This document shows positions 53,201 to 64,000 of a stretch of 64,000 nt of DNA, piece after piece. Under the pieces are notes generated by a model. The model ran no database searches. It had not been told where the DNA came from and saw nothing but the letters and a program-made list of their open reading frames with translations. This stretch comes from Ficedula albicollis (Eukaryota > Chordata > Aves > Passeriformes > Muscicapidae): assembly GCF_000247815.1 (NCBI RefSeq), contig NC_021683.1, positions 9,496,286 through 9,560,285 of the forward strand. The letters are read 5' to 3'. The position numbers and the translations under genes are program-made. Numbering within the stretch: the stretch's first letter is position 1; each line of letters begins with the position of its first letter.

Positions 53201-56200
53201 ACATCTAATTCTAAAGTTTCTTGTAAAGTTGAGGATCAGGTCTGAACAAACACTAATTGCTCAGAACAGAGTTGAGCCAGCACATACCTTGAGAAAAGCA
53301 TTAGTAGCTGGTCCCTGATCATAAGCAGTTGGATCATTTCACTTTATGCCTATGTAAGTATCAGAACTGTCAAATGTAAGTTTATGTAACCTAGAAGGGA
53401 AACCAGATTGCACTCAGCCAGCTGTGACAAGATGATTTAAATGGCTGACCTTTCAAACACTGCTTGTTTTTATAGATACACATCTTTACATCATTAAACT
53501 GGGTTTTTGGATAATTTGTTTAATGTATGGATGTTATTAATCAAATGATGCAAATCAGAAAGCACAGCTCTGCCAAACTTACTAACTTTAGTGTTCCATT
53601 TCATTACATAAACAAATGTGATATATCTAGGGACAGACTCTTAAATCATTGTCTGCTCTATTTGAGTGTAGTTTGAACCAGATAAGCCTAAAAATACAAA
53701 GCAGGAAAATAAAAGGTTGTGGTTTACCCTTTAACAAACTTTAGGCTGACTTTAATGATAGAACATTGCTTCCCCTTTCTTCTTCCCTCTTCTCTCTTCC
53801 TCTTTAATACTTTAGGGATTTCACAATGTGGTTATCAAAGACTAGCTGAGAATACATGACTAGGTAGTAAAAATGAATAGGGCTGAAAACCAGAAACAAA
53901 ACCCAAAAACTGAACGAAACTGGAGCAATAAATCTCAGCAATCTCACAGAACATTACTGTAGGTTAAAAATAGAAAAGCAGAGAAGGAAGGAAGCAGAAA
54001 CCTTTACATTGTTAAAAAGTAGCTGAAAAATTCATTAATCTTTTTTAGAACCATCCAGTGTCTCTAATGGACTGGAGGGCTGGCAGTTTTGTTCCCAGGT
54101 CTGTGTGTGGCTGAGGCAGGGTGGAGCAGCAGAGCTGCTCACACTCAGAGGGGCTCACAGCTCCAGCATCCACGAGCAGCCCTGGCTGCCTTGGTCCCAG
54201 CACATGGGCTGGCAGCAGCCAGTCTGGCAGGGCTGTCCTGCTTCCAGCAGCCAGGGGCACGACAATCACAGCCATTATTTCATCATCAGTATTAATCATT
54301 ATTCTATTTATTAAATAAATGAGGGCTATCCAACCCAATGCTGATTACACTCAAAGTAAAGGTCTGTAGATTTGCTTTTCTAACTACACCTACTCAAAGT
54401 ACAGAACTGATTTAAACATATGACCAAAAGAATTTTACAGTGAGCATATTAACTTGCTAGTCATTCATGGATGAAATTTGCAGGTCAAAAGCCAGAGAAT
54501 TTTGGCTTTTCCCACCAGAAATCAGCAACTAGAATTGCTGTTCCAACATGTATCTTCTGATTATCCTCCAGTTATGTACAAAGAAAATTTTGTTTATATG
54601 CTGATACTCACATTAGGAGTTGTTAAATGCTGTTGAGTAACAATGATAATAATGTGCTTCTAAAATACCAGTATTTGGTTAAGAGGGAGCAAAGATAAAT
54701 TCCCAAGGGGTAGTTTTTGTTTGTGCCCTATCACAATTACTCTGAGACTGAAGATGTGAAGGGCTGGGGATACTCATCTACCCTCCTTTGCACATGCTGC
54801 ACTTGACTGTAAGGACACAGGAGGGGCAACACCATTGCTCTCGTGCACAGAAATACCACCACAAGCTGCAAATAGTGACAAACACAGGAATGAATCAAAG
54901 GACAGTACCTGCAATAGCTTGCAAGTGAGTGCAGGAAATGTATCCCACAATTCTTTGGTCCTGAGGTGTACTTCCCACTTGCACCTGGAAGGGAAGAAAC
55001 AAAAAGGTGATTAATGGAAGAGCTCATGCAACTCTACATCCAAGCCCATCTGTGCAGCTTTTTTAACCATTCTTTCCAGCCAACTCCATTTTGAAACCAG
55101 AAAAAACCATCAGACACACACTGAGGTTTACTGGTCTTACTGGGGCTTGTGGCCAGCACACCAACCCTTTGTACATTACCAGGTTCAGTGCTTTGATTTT
55201 GATCTGAAACAAGTAAAAAAATTTTGCTTTCTCCTGCTCTTCTCAGTCCCACTGGTCTCATTCCTATGTACAATTCAGGCTCACCACTCAAGTGCCTTAT
55301 AAAACCAGTATTACCAGCAGCCTAATCCTTGCTACCTGTATGTGACAAGAATGTAAAAAGAAAAAATGCCAAGGGCATCTAGAGAAAAGGACGAAATATG
55401 AAATAAATATTGGGTTTGATCATGTTTTCTCCATTCCACAGTAAGTTTTGGATTTTGATAGATTTTTTACATTCTTCTGCAAAGGTGTTTGGGGCCTTGG
55501 TGTGCCTCAGCAGTGTTTGCATCCTTCAGCCCACAGCAGCATCCCCATGCCTGTCAAGCAGACAAAAAACACTACAAGGAATTCTGTTCTTACACACATA
55601 AGAGGAAAGGCTTTCAGGGAAGCTGGAATGCAGCATAATTCTTCATCTATGTCTTAAGCTCCAATCCTTTAAAAATGTACTTGTAGGTAGACACACAAGC
55701 AATTTAAAATCAAGTTCTGGTTTAGGTTTTCAACTCTATTGAGAATTTTGGCAGTTCAGGACTTAGCTGCAAATCAAAATTCCCAATGATAAGTGGGTAA
55801 GTTTTGGATTGTGGCAAGAAACTAGTTTGAGTGTATGGTTTTCTTGTTGACAGTTTATGTGGCAGCACTGCATGAATAAAAGAAAATGCCCATAAAGAAA
55901 AGCTGTACCCAGGACTCAGAAAACACCACCACAGATGACTCTACTTCACAAGTTTGGGCTCAAACTCTATCTGACACCTCTAAATAACAAGCAGAACTCC
56001 ATTTCATATGGACACAATTTTGTCAGCTTGGTTGGTTTTCTTGTTTTTCAGCTATTCAAGAACCATCTGATTCATTTTATAACTGAAAAGACAGCTTTGC
56101 AGTAAGTGAATTTAGAAGTCATTTGTACTTAACAATGCCTTGTTAACTTTGAGGGTTTGTGCCAGCCAGGGGAGTAGGCAATAAACAACTGGCATTATTC

Positions 56201-59200
56201 TGTCCTCAGTCTGTTCAGTCCTTTTTTTAGACAGTTTTACAAATGGATATTGATGGTGTTCTTATTGCTGCTCCCATTCAGCAAGCTGCTTCAGGGAGGC
56301 ACAAGGAGACAAGGCAAATACAGGCAGTCACTGGTGCATCCACCCCGGCAGGAGATTCTCCTGAGCTCACAAGGTTGCAGCAGAGTCAGAGGATGGGAGC
56401 TGTGCTGGTGCTGCAGGACTGCCCTGCACACACCTCTCCCTCCTGCCCCTGAACATCTCAGTGCCTCTGCTGAATCAGAAGGAACTTTCTCTCCAACTCT
56501 TTTATGCAGCACACGCCATTCCAGTAGAAAAGTGGAAAACAGTTTATTTATTCCCTCTGCTGTCTAGGGCAGGCATGTGAATGAACCATATTTCCCAAAC
56601 TTAGTAATTCAAAATCACGGTTTCTCTTCAATGCTATATAAAAACCCCCTAAACTATAAAAAGTCTCCACTTGTTTGCAAATGTGCAGTGTTTCCTGCAG
56701 CAGAGGGCAAGTGTGGCTGCCACATAGCTTTCAACATCATCCACCACAACCTGTCTGGAAGGAGAATACTGCCCATGCAGTGTTCTGCCTTACAGCAGGA
56801 ATGTGCTCCTTATAATCCCCTTATTGAAAAAAGCAGACAGAATCATTCCAGTGTTTTATTCAAAAAGCATAAAAGATTTAAGTGTAAAAGCTGAACATCC
56901 AAACATAAAATATAGCACAATTGAGAAAAAGAATCAGCTCAAACTGGCTTTAGAATTTCCTGTGCAGCCTTAATGGAGTGCCTGACAGAGCCATGTACTC
57001 CTCAAACACCTTGTGCATAGGATCATACTAATTTCCATTAATCACGAATAAATGTGTGTTGTTCAGTGTGGCTGTGTGCACAGATCTGTGCTGAAATGGA
57101 CTTGGGATCTTTTGCTCTCAAAGAATTGTCAGAATTGGCCAAGGATGAAGCCTGGCTGTGCTGAATGGAGGGGGCTGAGCACAGCAGATGCCCACAGGGA
57201 CGATGCCCCAGGGCTCTGCTGGAGCACACAGCCCCATGGGGAAGGGAGAGGGGCTTTCATAAACACTCTGCTAATTAAAAAACCAGAAAGCTCAGAAGCA
57301 GGAGCTGAAGACATTAACATAATTAGAATTTCCTTGGAAAGGGCCAGCATGGAAGTGCGTCCAAAGCAGCTCCTCTCCCAGATTTCACATTTCCTACAGC
57401 TTTTTTGACTTTTAGGGGTTTGTAGTTTCTTTTGAGAGGCAGTAGTGATGGCAACCACTAAACTGAACTTATTTGGTGTATAATCATAATGGAGGCAAAT
57501 ATTTGTGACAGCTACTGGGAGTAAATAAATACCTTTGCATCCTCCTAGTCAGTTCCCAGCTATGGCAGAGACACTACTGTATTAAATACAATCTGAAGTA
57601 AAATAGTAAGAAAAATCAGTTTATTCAGTCTAATTCAGTATTTCACAGATGGACAAGGACTGTGTTCTCTGCAGACAGGAAACCTACTCGACCTCTGAAA
57701 TACTGCAAGACCTATAATTCAACATAAAAACATCCTTTTGTGTGGCCAAGCACTGCAGCTATTTCAGACTTGCATTTTCCAGGCTGTGTGAGATGGTGGT
57801 GGCTGGGGCAGCCACGTGGCAGGAGGACAAGGCTGAGCCTTCAGCTCAGCCTCCAACGTGGACCTTGGCAGGAAAGCTCCACTTCCACCACACCAAGTCA
57901 GCACTTCCCAAATATAATTTTAGCTGCTTAACACAGAAGAAACATCTACAGTCACATTTGCAAAGGAAATAAATGTAAACAAATAAGCCAGGTGGCTCTG
58001 TCACCATAAGCCTGACTTAAGCTCACCTCAGCTGCTCTACATTGGTAAATGTGTGTCAATAACACATTTATTGAATCATCCTTCTGTAGGGACCTACTTC
58101 AGGCACTGCTTTCTAAAAATCATCACACAGCCTTGGTTGTGCCATGAACCATTCCTCTTTGTGTATGGAAAAGTACAGGAAGATAATATCTAAATATAAG
58201 GTCCCAATGTTTTAAAAACATTTAATTTAAAATTATTACAGGAGGAAAAAGGTGTGTTATAACCTGTTAAACAATAGTGTTACCTAGAGGCAAAATTAAA
58301 ACTTATTTGTGCTTTAATAAAATGTCTAGTTATATAATTTTCACATTAAAAATTAGCATTTTTCACAATTATGCAATATATATTCCAATTCTCACTAGAT
58401 TTTCAATAATCAAATTAGTCAAACATTGAGATGCTAAGAGTGGATTCAGATCCCCATTACACCCACTGACCATTACATTTTGTTTGCTCTTGGGAGGGGG
58501 GCATAAAAGCTCATTACAGATGAGAAAGGGACTTTTTCCCTTGAGGGAGAAATCCTGCTAAGGGTGTGTTTGGAATCCAAAATGCCAGTTTCTGCTGCTG
58601 CATATTTATATTTGTCCCCTACCTGCAAATGAAATAAATAAATGCAAAACTGACCGCTCTGAATTTTTGTTTTCCAAGTACTGGCTGTGTCAAGCACACA
58701 AAAGTACTTGACATCAAGTACTTTTTATTAAAAGATTTCATCTCAATGCCTCAGCACATTAGTACAATCTGTTGGAGAGACCATGCTGGGACTGTGCTGT
58801 GCAAGACTGGGTGTATTGCTAGAATTGTTTTGCAAAGGCTTGTCCTACATGGCTGAGGACTGGTTTGCCCTCCACTGAGACTGGCATCAGGTAATAAATG
58901 GCTGATGAAAGAAATCATGCCAATAAGGTTATGGCAGAAAGATTCTTGCTGACAGGAAAAAAAAAAAACTAATGAGTAGCAAGAACTGAAATTTTAGAGC
59001 TACAGCAAGGGAAAATAAATTTAATCACACTGCTTGCTATGGTGGGAATTTCCTGGGCTAACTGGAAAATCTTGCACATCTCATGTTTCCCATATGCTAG
59101 CACAGTAAGTATACAAAGCTGCAAACTTGACAAATAGCTTTTCTCTTAAGAGTTTATATTTACACACATCTGTTCCAGCAGTGCAAAGCAATTCTCTCAC

Positions 59201-62200
59201 ATCTGGATGTCAAGAAAAGCATCAACAGATACTTAAACAAAACCCAGGAGAATGCTACTTCAGTACTGGGGTATTTCTTTACCACCTTGAAAAACAGCTT
59301 CAGACAGGTCATTGTTGTGTTAATAAATCGTCAGGTACTCTGAAGGAAATGCTCTTCAATGATTATAAATTTGAATTGTGCATGAGAAATCTCACTTGAT
59401 TAAAGAACCAATCTAAGAGTCTCAAATACTGACTAATAATATGTACACAAAACCAAGACATTTGTTATGAGGAGAACTTAATCTTTAGTGACATTTTCTA
59501 GAAGCTCCACATTGCCAGGAGGGAACCATCCAAAAACCTAGTTTCTTAAATGTGTACCCCCCAAAACAAAGGAGTTATTTACATACAAGTCCAAGCATAT
59601 GCTATTGCAGGTATGCAAACCAGATGAGAGCTCAAATTTTGGCATGCTCATGGAAGAAGTTCTTCACAAAGTCTGTCACCCCAGAATCATCATGTGGCTA
59701 ATAAAGCCAGAGCTGGGAAAGGTTAAAATAACCTGCCTGTAACACTGAGACTCCTCCAGGTAAATTGGGCTCTCCACAGCCCAGCTCCAGCTTCAGCCAG
59801 TATAATTTAATCACATCTTGGGCTGTAAATGAGCAAAACTCTCAATTCCATCTGCTTAGGTGACCATGGAGGTGTCAGTTTTGCCACTGAATTAAATGTG
59901 GACCACAGTCCTGCTCCCTGCATTGCTCTTCTGAAGAGGACAAGTGTACAGAGCTCTACAGGAAATGAATTCAGTCATGACAGCAACCACACTAATGATG
60001 GTCATAAAATGAAGAAAAACTAACCAGGCTGGAAGCACCTCTGCATGCTCTGGGGGGGAAAAAATCCTCTCCCCTTAAAAACAGAAGTATGAACATGGCA
60101 TTTGTAAAGAATATCATCTGCACAGGGGCCTTGAGTAACTCTTTGTGTTGGAAATAAAACACCTCAGACGGAGAGTAAGTGCAGGGCACAGAAACAGAAT
60201 TTAAAGTTGATGTGACAGTGACTTACTCCCACAGAAATATTCATCTTACCGTATGTAGCCAATATTGTTTAAGTTCAAGGGAAGCTCCCTTAAAAGAGCC
60301 TGAGATTCAGCAGAATTTCAGGGGACAAAGCAGGTGGCCCTGCCCAGGGAGTGGTGTTTCCATACACACTGCAGGGTGGTGCTCTGAGATGTGCCAATAG
60401 CAGGCTCTGCACTCCTCAACTCCACTGCAGTGGGGATGTCATTATGTAATCCAATGCAATTATGATGACTTAACAGTGAGGAAGGGGAAAAAAAAGAAAT
60501 GGAATATACAAATACTTTTCTTTCCAGTACAACATTTCTGTAATCTTCCAAATTGTATCCATTGCTCCTGAACTTTTTTCCCATTTCAGCAAATTTCCAA
60601 TACAAGCAGGAGAGTGGGCATTAAGAACTTAACTGGAACAGCCAAACTGTGTCCCAGTCCTCATTCCTGTTACTGTTAAGAGAAGATGCCAAGGAAAACT
60701 TGCAGCTGCTCCCATTCCCACCTCAGACATTCCTGTCCCACAGAGATGACTTAGATTAGTCATAACTCCCAGGAAAGATGTATTTTTGGTTAGCTTAGGC
60801 ATGGTGCAAAAAGATCTATCTTGTTTTCTGTCCTTTAACAGCTCTGCCTTTTGCCTTCAGAAATATGCAGCAGCTTCTAAGGAAGACACATTAGCTAAAT
60901 CCCTAATTTTTTTATAATAAACATGTTATTTAAGTATATTAAAGAAGCTTAAAATGTTATAGAAGTCGGCTCAAAATTGTGTGGTGCTCTGCAATTCTTT
61001 CTAGCTACATTTGCACTTGATTATTTCAAAATCCTATTTTTTTCCACCTGCCATGTGCAACAATTACTGTTCCATGAACTCAGAGAATCTGTTATTTGGA
61101 AAATCTTCATTAAGCTTACATATGAAGGAAAGTGGTTGTGAATTGGTGCCACAAATGAAGGGCTCTTCCTCTTCTGAACAGGATAAAGCCCACAACTCAC
61201 ATTTTCTCAAATCTGTATTTCATTCAGCACAACAGTTTTTATTTATCCCCATTAATGAAGAGGAAAAGGACCATGATTAATAACATTAATTATATCAAAG
61301 TGAAGGAGCATGGTACAGTGCCATGGTAGACGCTTTTTTTTTCTTTTTTGTTCTTTTTTTTTTAAAAAGTCTCAGTTTATTGGATTCCATCCAACCCCTG
61401 CATTAACATTTTACAGCTGAAACTCAGCGTGTGGAAAATGTTTAGGTTACCCTCCTGCCTTAAATGGCACAGCTTTAGAGTCATCTAAACAAATTCATGA
61501 GCAGCTCTAGACATTTCTTTTATACATCTTGGGATAACTGTAGGTACTGGACAGCTGATCAAGGACAAGGAAATCTAACCACTGAAAACTCTAGCTGTTC
61601 TTTGACTGGGGTCAGAAAGCTGCCATTCCTTTTTCTGTGCACTCCTGAGGTCCAAAATCTTCCCCTGAACCCAGAGTGGACCTGCAGCAGCTGCCCCCTC
61701 ACTCAGGCTTGGGACAGCAAAGGCAGCTAAAATTACCCAAGTGAAATGCATCTGCATCAGAAATATCAAAAAGGAGAATCACAGAGGTTAGTTCAGGGAA
61801 CCCTCATTTTCTCACACAAAGCAGCTCCTCGAGAGGGGAAAACAGTAAAAATTGTGCTTCAAAACAGTTTTGCAATCAGAGCTGCTGCTCCTTCTACCAT
61901 CTGTTACCACCATATCAGCTCTTTGGAAAACAAGTTGAGCTTTGCACACAAAGCAAAGGTTGCTAGGATTCCTTTAAGCAATGAATAATAACATGTTCTC
62001 TGCACAATTACTGTACTTCCCTGAGAACAGCCTGCATTTTCAGAGAATTTGAAAAGTAAATCTGTTAATAACCTTAGGAATTAATATTAATTGAGCACAA
62101 CTTCTTCCAGAAATACAGCAAAATGCACAAGACATTTTTTTTCCTTTTGATTTTGAAGAATACTGTTAACTGTTCAAACTTCCCACATCAGACTGTAGTT

Positions 62201-64000
62201 TTCCATTATGTTCACATACTGTGCTTTAACTTAGAATTCTTATTTTTGCTGAAATGGACTCCCTTGGCAGACGCCAAAACCCAGAATAATTTCCTACTAG
62301 GAAGAACAGCCTTCTACATACCAAACTTCTGTATCTCCCAGTCCTATTGGGAGGAAGAAGCCTCCAAAACCTCTCTCAATCAACAGGCATTTTGAAAATG
62401 ATGCCTCCTTCACTCACCTCCCTACTCCAAGTGTGCATCTACATCTCTTGGATAGCTTAGATTTCCATTACTGTTACAACTATTACTATTCAAGGATAAG
62501 AGAGGTGAAATTTATCAGCAAAAGTGAGTTTTTATTAGATTGTTACACCTGGAAAAATATGGATAAACTCACCAGGTCAAGTTAAGGACACTTTCCAGTG
62601 TTGTTGCACTGCTGTCCAAAACTTACACAGATCCCTGGCACAGCACAACTCAGGCTCCACACTAGGTCCTCTGTCTAAAGAGGGACATTGACACTTTGAA
62701 TCCTTCTAGTAAATTACAGACAGGTGATGCATTACACAATTTCTGCTCAGCACCCATTGACACCTTTTAAACTCGATTTGGCAGGGCTGATTTGTAAAAT
62801 CAACATCCAGTTTCTGAGAAGGATGTGCATTTTATAGCTACCTCCCTTTAAATCCATCAAACTACAGTGCATTAGTGTTATGTGTGTGTCAAAGCTGCAG
62901 CTGCAGAGGAGCTGAGACCGCTGAAATCCGCAGCAGGCTCCAGACAGAGCAGTCCAAGCCAGATTTTCAGTGCCAGTCACCAGCACAGGGGCTGTGCCAG
63001 GCCCACTCCCCACCTCTGCAGCCCAGCAGCAGCAGAGACAATGGGAGTTATAAAACCTACAAAGTGACTCGAGGGCTCTTCTCTCTGGCATTTTAAATTA
63101 ATGTGAAATGCCTTGCCAGAACAGAGTCACAGCAGAGTCTCCCAAGGGCCCAGACTGCCCGAGTATGAAAATGGATTGGCTGATTTAGGTATCTGCTAAC
63201 TTCTCCTCTGAGTCTTTAGTGGCAACTAGGAACTATGGTTTAACACTTCAGACATGAAACTGTCATTTGGGTGTGACATTTTCCCCCTTCATCTATCCTG
63301 CTTTTTTCTGTGACTGTGTTTTTTGTACATCCCAGTGAGACCCTCAAATTGGAGACAAAAACTTTGGTGGAGTTTGAAGAGTTCCAAGTGCCAAATGCAA
63401 ATTAGTCCTCCAGCTTTGCAGAAAATGAACTTCAAATGATGGCTCCTCACAACTTCATCATCCTCATGTCTTCACCCTGACCTGGAAAGCATCAGCCTCT
63501 ACAGATGGAAAAACCAATCTGATCTCTGTCAGGAAAACCCCAGCAGTAGCACCTTTTGTGGCAGACATCCTCAGGAGGAGAACAGAGGCAGATTTCTTTG
63601 CACAGGTCTCCAGGTAGCTGTTAGGTAGCATGAAACTGCGCTAAAAGCCTCTGTAATTTACTCCAACTTGGCTCCTTGGTTCTGACACCCTAGGTGTTAA
63701 GCCACAATCAAATCACTTTACCTTCCTGTACTTTAGTTTCTCCTTCTGTTAAGCAGATATTGACCTTTCTTCATTATGCACTCCGAGACGTAGGAATGAA
63801 AAGCAGTAGGTAAGAGCTGATTGCTATTACAGCTACTAATAATAATCCTTGAGCTCTGTAAGTCTCTCAGGTAAAATAATTTTGTATGACTAAGCAAATC
63901 TCTCAAATCCTTCCAAATCTCTACCTGAACTTTACAATCTAGATAGTGAAGACAGGGCAGGGAAGATGAGGGCAATGGAAAATAATTTCATATTCACTGG
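38114..64000 (-). CDS. SMPD3: SMPD3 (neutral sphingomyelinase 2), C-terminal 216 residues in 6 exons; 5' part outside the window
   Basis: Mg2+-dependent, membrane-attached enzyme that hydrolyses sphingomyelin to ceramide and phosphocholine. It acts at the plasma membrane, Golgi and multivesicular bodies and is needed for skeletal growth in mammals. The coding segments are 54984-54909, 48560-48405, 44389-44300, 43491-43428, 39190-39028 and 38215-38114, joining in phase to 651 nt (216 residues plus stop). Visible parts of the DNase I-like catalytic domain: VQVGSTPQDQRIVGYISCTH, then CGDLNFDN (the Asp and Asn of the active site, human D510/N512), KGNGRRIDYML, and GLTDHLPVAM (the catalytic Asp-His pair, human D638/H639). 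The large exon with the two hydrophobic N-terminal segments is absent and must lie beyond 64000. The order after PRMT7 matches the mammalian locus. Confidence 0.95.
39028..39190 (-). CDS. SMPD3: SMPD3 coding exon (penultimate)
   Basis: One base plus 54 codons: VLESEEGRKGYLVYPTSKN, then QKGRKASLKGNGRRIDYMLY and EEGLYLEWKV. The acceptor is AATGAAATAG, preceded by a T-run on the coding strand; the donor is GTG/GTGAGT. Confidence 0.95.
43428..43491 (-). CDS. SMPD3: SMPD3 coding exon
   Basis: 64 nt, completing a Gly codon and encoding TLLDPEGLYDEEVCTPDNLQ plus two bases of a Lys codon. Acceptor CTGTCCACAG, donor AGAA/GTATGA. Confidence 0.94.
44300..44389 (-). CDS. SMPD3: SMPD3 coding exon
   Basis: 90 nt: (E)DKLEQQHSLFTHYKDPCRAG followed by PGEDKPWAI. 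Acceptor TTTCCCTGCAG, donor AATAG/GTAAGA. Confidence 0.95.
   Translation of the reverse strand, partial: RTSWSSSTLCLHTTKTRVELVLGRISLGQ
45332..45350. repeat. (GCT/CTG)6 trinucleotide microsatellite
   Basis: Six perfect units in an SMPD3 intron. Confidence 0.95.
48405..48560 (-). CDS. SMPD3: SMPD3 coding exon (CGDLNFDN active-site motif)
   Basis: 156 nt: DTTVRCEQLDMLQDWLSEF, RKSTSSSSTANPEELVAFDV and LCGDLNFDNCSS. The acceptor CTGCAG is preceded on the coding strand by a TTTG tetranucleotide repeat serving as the pyrimidine tract. Donor TCTG/GTAAGA. Confidence 0.96.
48565..48590. repeat. CAAA tetranucleotide microsatellite at a splice acceptor
   Basis: CAAACAAACAAACAAAC followed by degenerate copies. 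On the minus (coding) strand it is a TTTG repeat directly before the CTGCAG acceptor of the SMPD3 exon at 48405-48560. Confidence 0.9.
48885..48965 (+). repeat. Possible L2/MIR-like relic
   Basis: TGGGATAAATCACTTAATCT followed by TGCTTTGCTTTCTAATTTTTG resembles the L2/MIR phrase 'GGCAAGTCACTTAACCTCTC ... CCTCAGTTTCCTCATCTGTA'. Weak and short. Confidence 0.3.
50450..50890 (-). mobile_element. CR1 LINE fragment, antisense orientation
   Basis: Reverse-complement CR1: CAGATCATCCAGCCCCAGGC, GGGATCACCTACAGCAGGTTG, CATGTCCAGCCAGGTTTTGA, GGAGAGTCCACAACCTCGGGG, AGCCTGTTCTGATCC, GTGTGCCCAGTGCC, and CCTCATAGGA at the far end. About 440 bases, inside an SMPD3 intron; the part from 50700 to 50890 is more diverged. 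Confidence 0.9.
54909..54984 (-). CDS. SMPD3: SMPD3 coding exon (first one visible in the window)
   Basis: 25 codons plus one base: VQVGSTPQDQRIVGYISCTH then LQAIA. Acceptor CCCTTCCAG at 54985-54993, donor GCAG/GTACTG. The phase (0 at its start, 1 at its end) fits the next exon. Confidence 0.95.
54985..64000 (-). other. SMPD3 long intron, continuing past the right edge
   Basis: About 9 kb upstream of the VQVGST exon with no segment resembling the SMPD3 N-terminal exon (the expected motifs LCLQEVFD, CCSFKCLNSG and ASKGALFLK were not found on the minus strand). It contains T-rich runs (61331-61363) and a possible L2/MIR relic near 63690. No repeats of known avian families were otherwise recognised. 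Confidence 0.75.
63690..63768 (+). repeat. Possible L2/MIR-like relic
   Basis: CAATCAAATCACTTTACCTTCC, then TACTTTAGTTTCTCCTTCTG and TTAAGCAGATATTGACC follow the L2/MIR pattern 'AAGTCACTTAACCTC ... CTCAGTTTCCTCATCTGTAA ... GATAATA'. Low certainty. Confidence 0.35.

Larger units (their letters stand above)
38216..54908 (-). other. SMPD3 introns between the six visible coding exons
   Basis: The introns are 38216-39027, 39191-43427, 43492-44299, 44390-48404 and 48561-54908. Contents seen: a TTTG-type simple repeat (43146-43163), (CTG)6 at 45332-45350, a possible conserved AT-rich element near 46560-46745, a CR1 fragment at 50450-50890 and a RUNX-like site at 53718. Nothing else was recognised; the many short open frames have no family resemblance. 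Confidence 0.8.

Overview
This window looks like avian nuclear DNA. It is vertebrate sequence with GT-AG introns, and it carries three 3'-truncated CR1 retroposons (8740-9104, 30826-30985, 50450-50890), the dominant interspersed repeat of birds. I see no Alu, B1/B2 or L1. A passerine source is possible but I cannot prove it. The gene order SLC7A6OS - PRMT7 - SMPD3, with orientations minus, plus, minus, matches the order I know from human 16q22.1. This is a conserved syntenic block.

Layout. (1) 1-3526, minus strand: SLC7A6OS, the metazoan Iwr1 homologue. Four complete coding exons and the start of a fifth are present; the gene runs off the left edge. (2) 2820-5290: a GC-rich CpG-island region between two divergent genes. 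It is interrupted by three enormous pure C homopolymers (383, 395 and 837 bases) and contains a 22-bp minisatellite plus a ~50-bp duplicated unit. (3) 5572-21472, plus strand: PRMT7, complete coding sequence in 17 coding exons. The exons join in phase to 2085 nt and a 694-residue protein, close to the 692 residues of human PRMT7. The poly(A) signal is at 21506. (4) about 21530 to 33.7-35 kb: intergenic DNA between two convergent genes, with one CR1 fragment and a possible conserved element. (5) about 33.7 or 35.1 kb to the right edge, minus strand: the 3' part of SMPD3 (neutral sphingomyelinase 2). Six coding exons encode the last 216 residues and are followed by a long 3'UTR. The large N-terminal exon is not in the window and must lie to the right of 64000.

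The three proteins do not form one pathway. SLC7A6OS/Iwr1 acts in RNA polymerase II nuclear import, PRMT7 is the type III (monomethylating) arginine methyltransferase, and SMPD3 makes ceramide from sphingomyelin at membranes. The functional link seen here is positional: SLC7A6OS and PRMT7 are head to head over one CpG island, and PRMT7 and SMPD3 converge tail to tail.

I did not find a convincing undescribed biological system. The strangest feature is the trio of long poly-C runs. The third sits inside a 22-bp minisatellite at a point where collapsing it to a single C restores the repeat phase exactly. That points to a homopolymer artefact, or an extraordinary C expansion, rather than an ordinary insertion. 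The long poly-Pro and poly-Gly open frames across this region are by-products of the runs and are not genes. Exon boundaries come from reading splice sites and matching to remembered protein families; no alignment was run.
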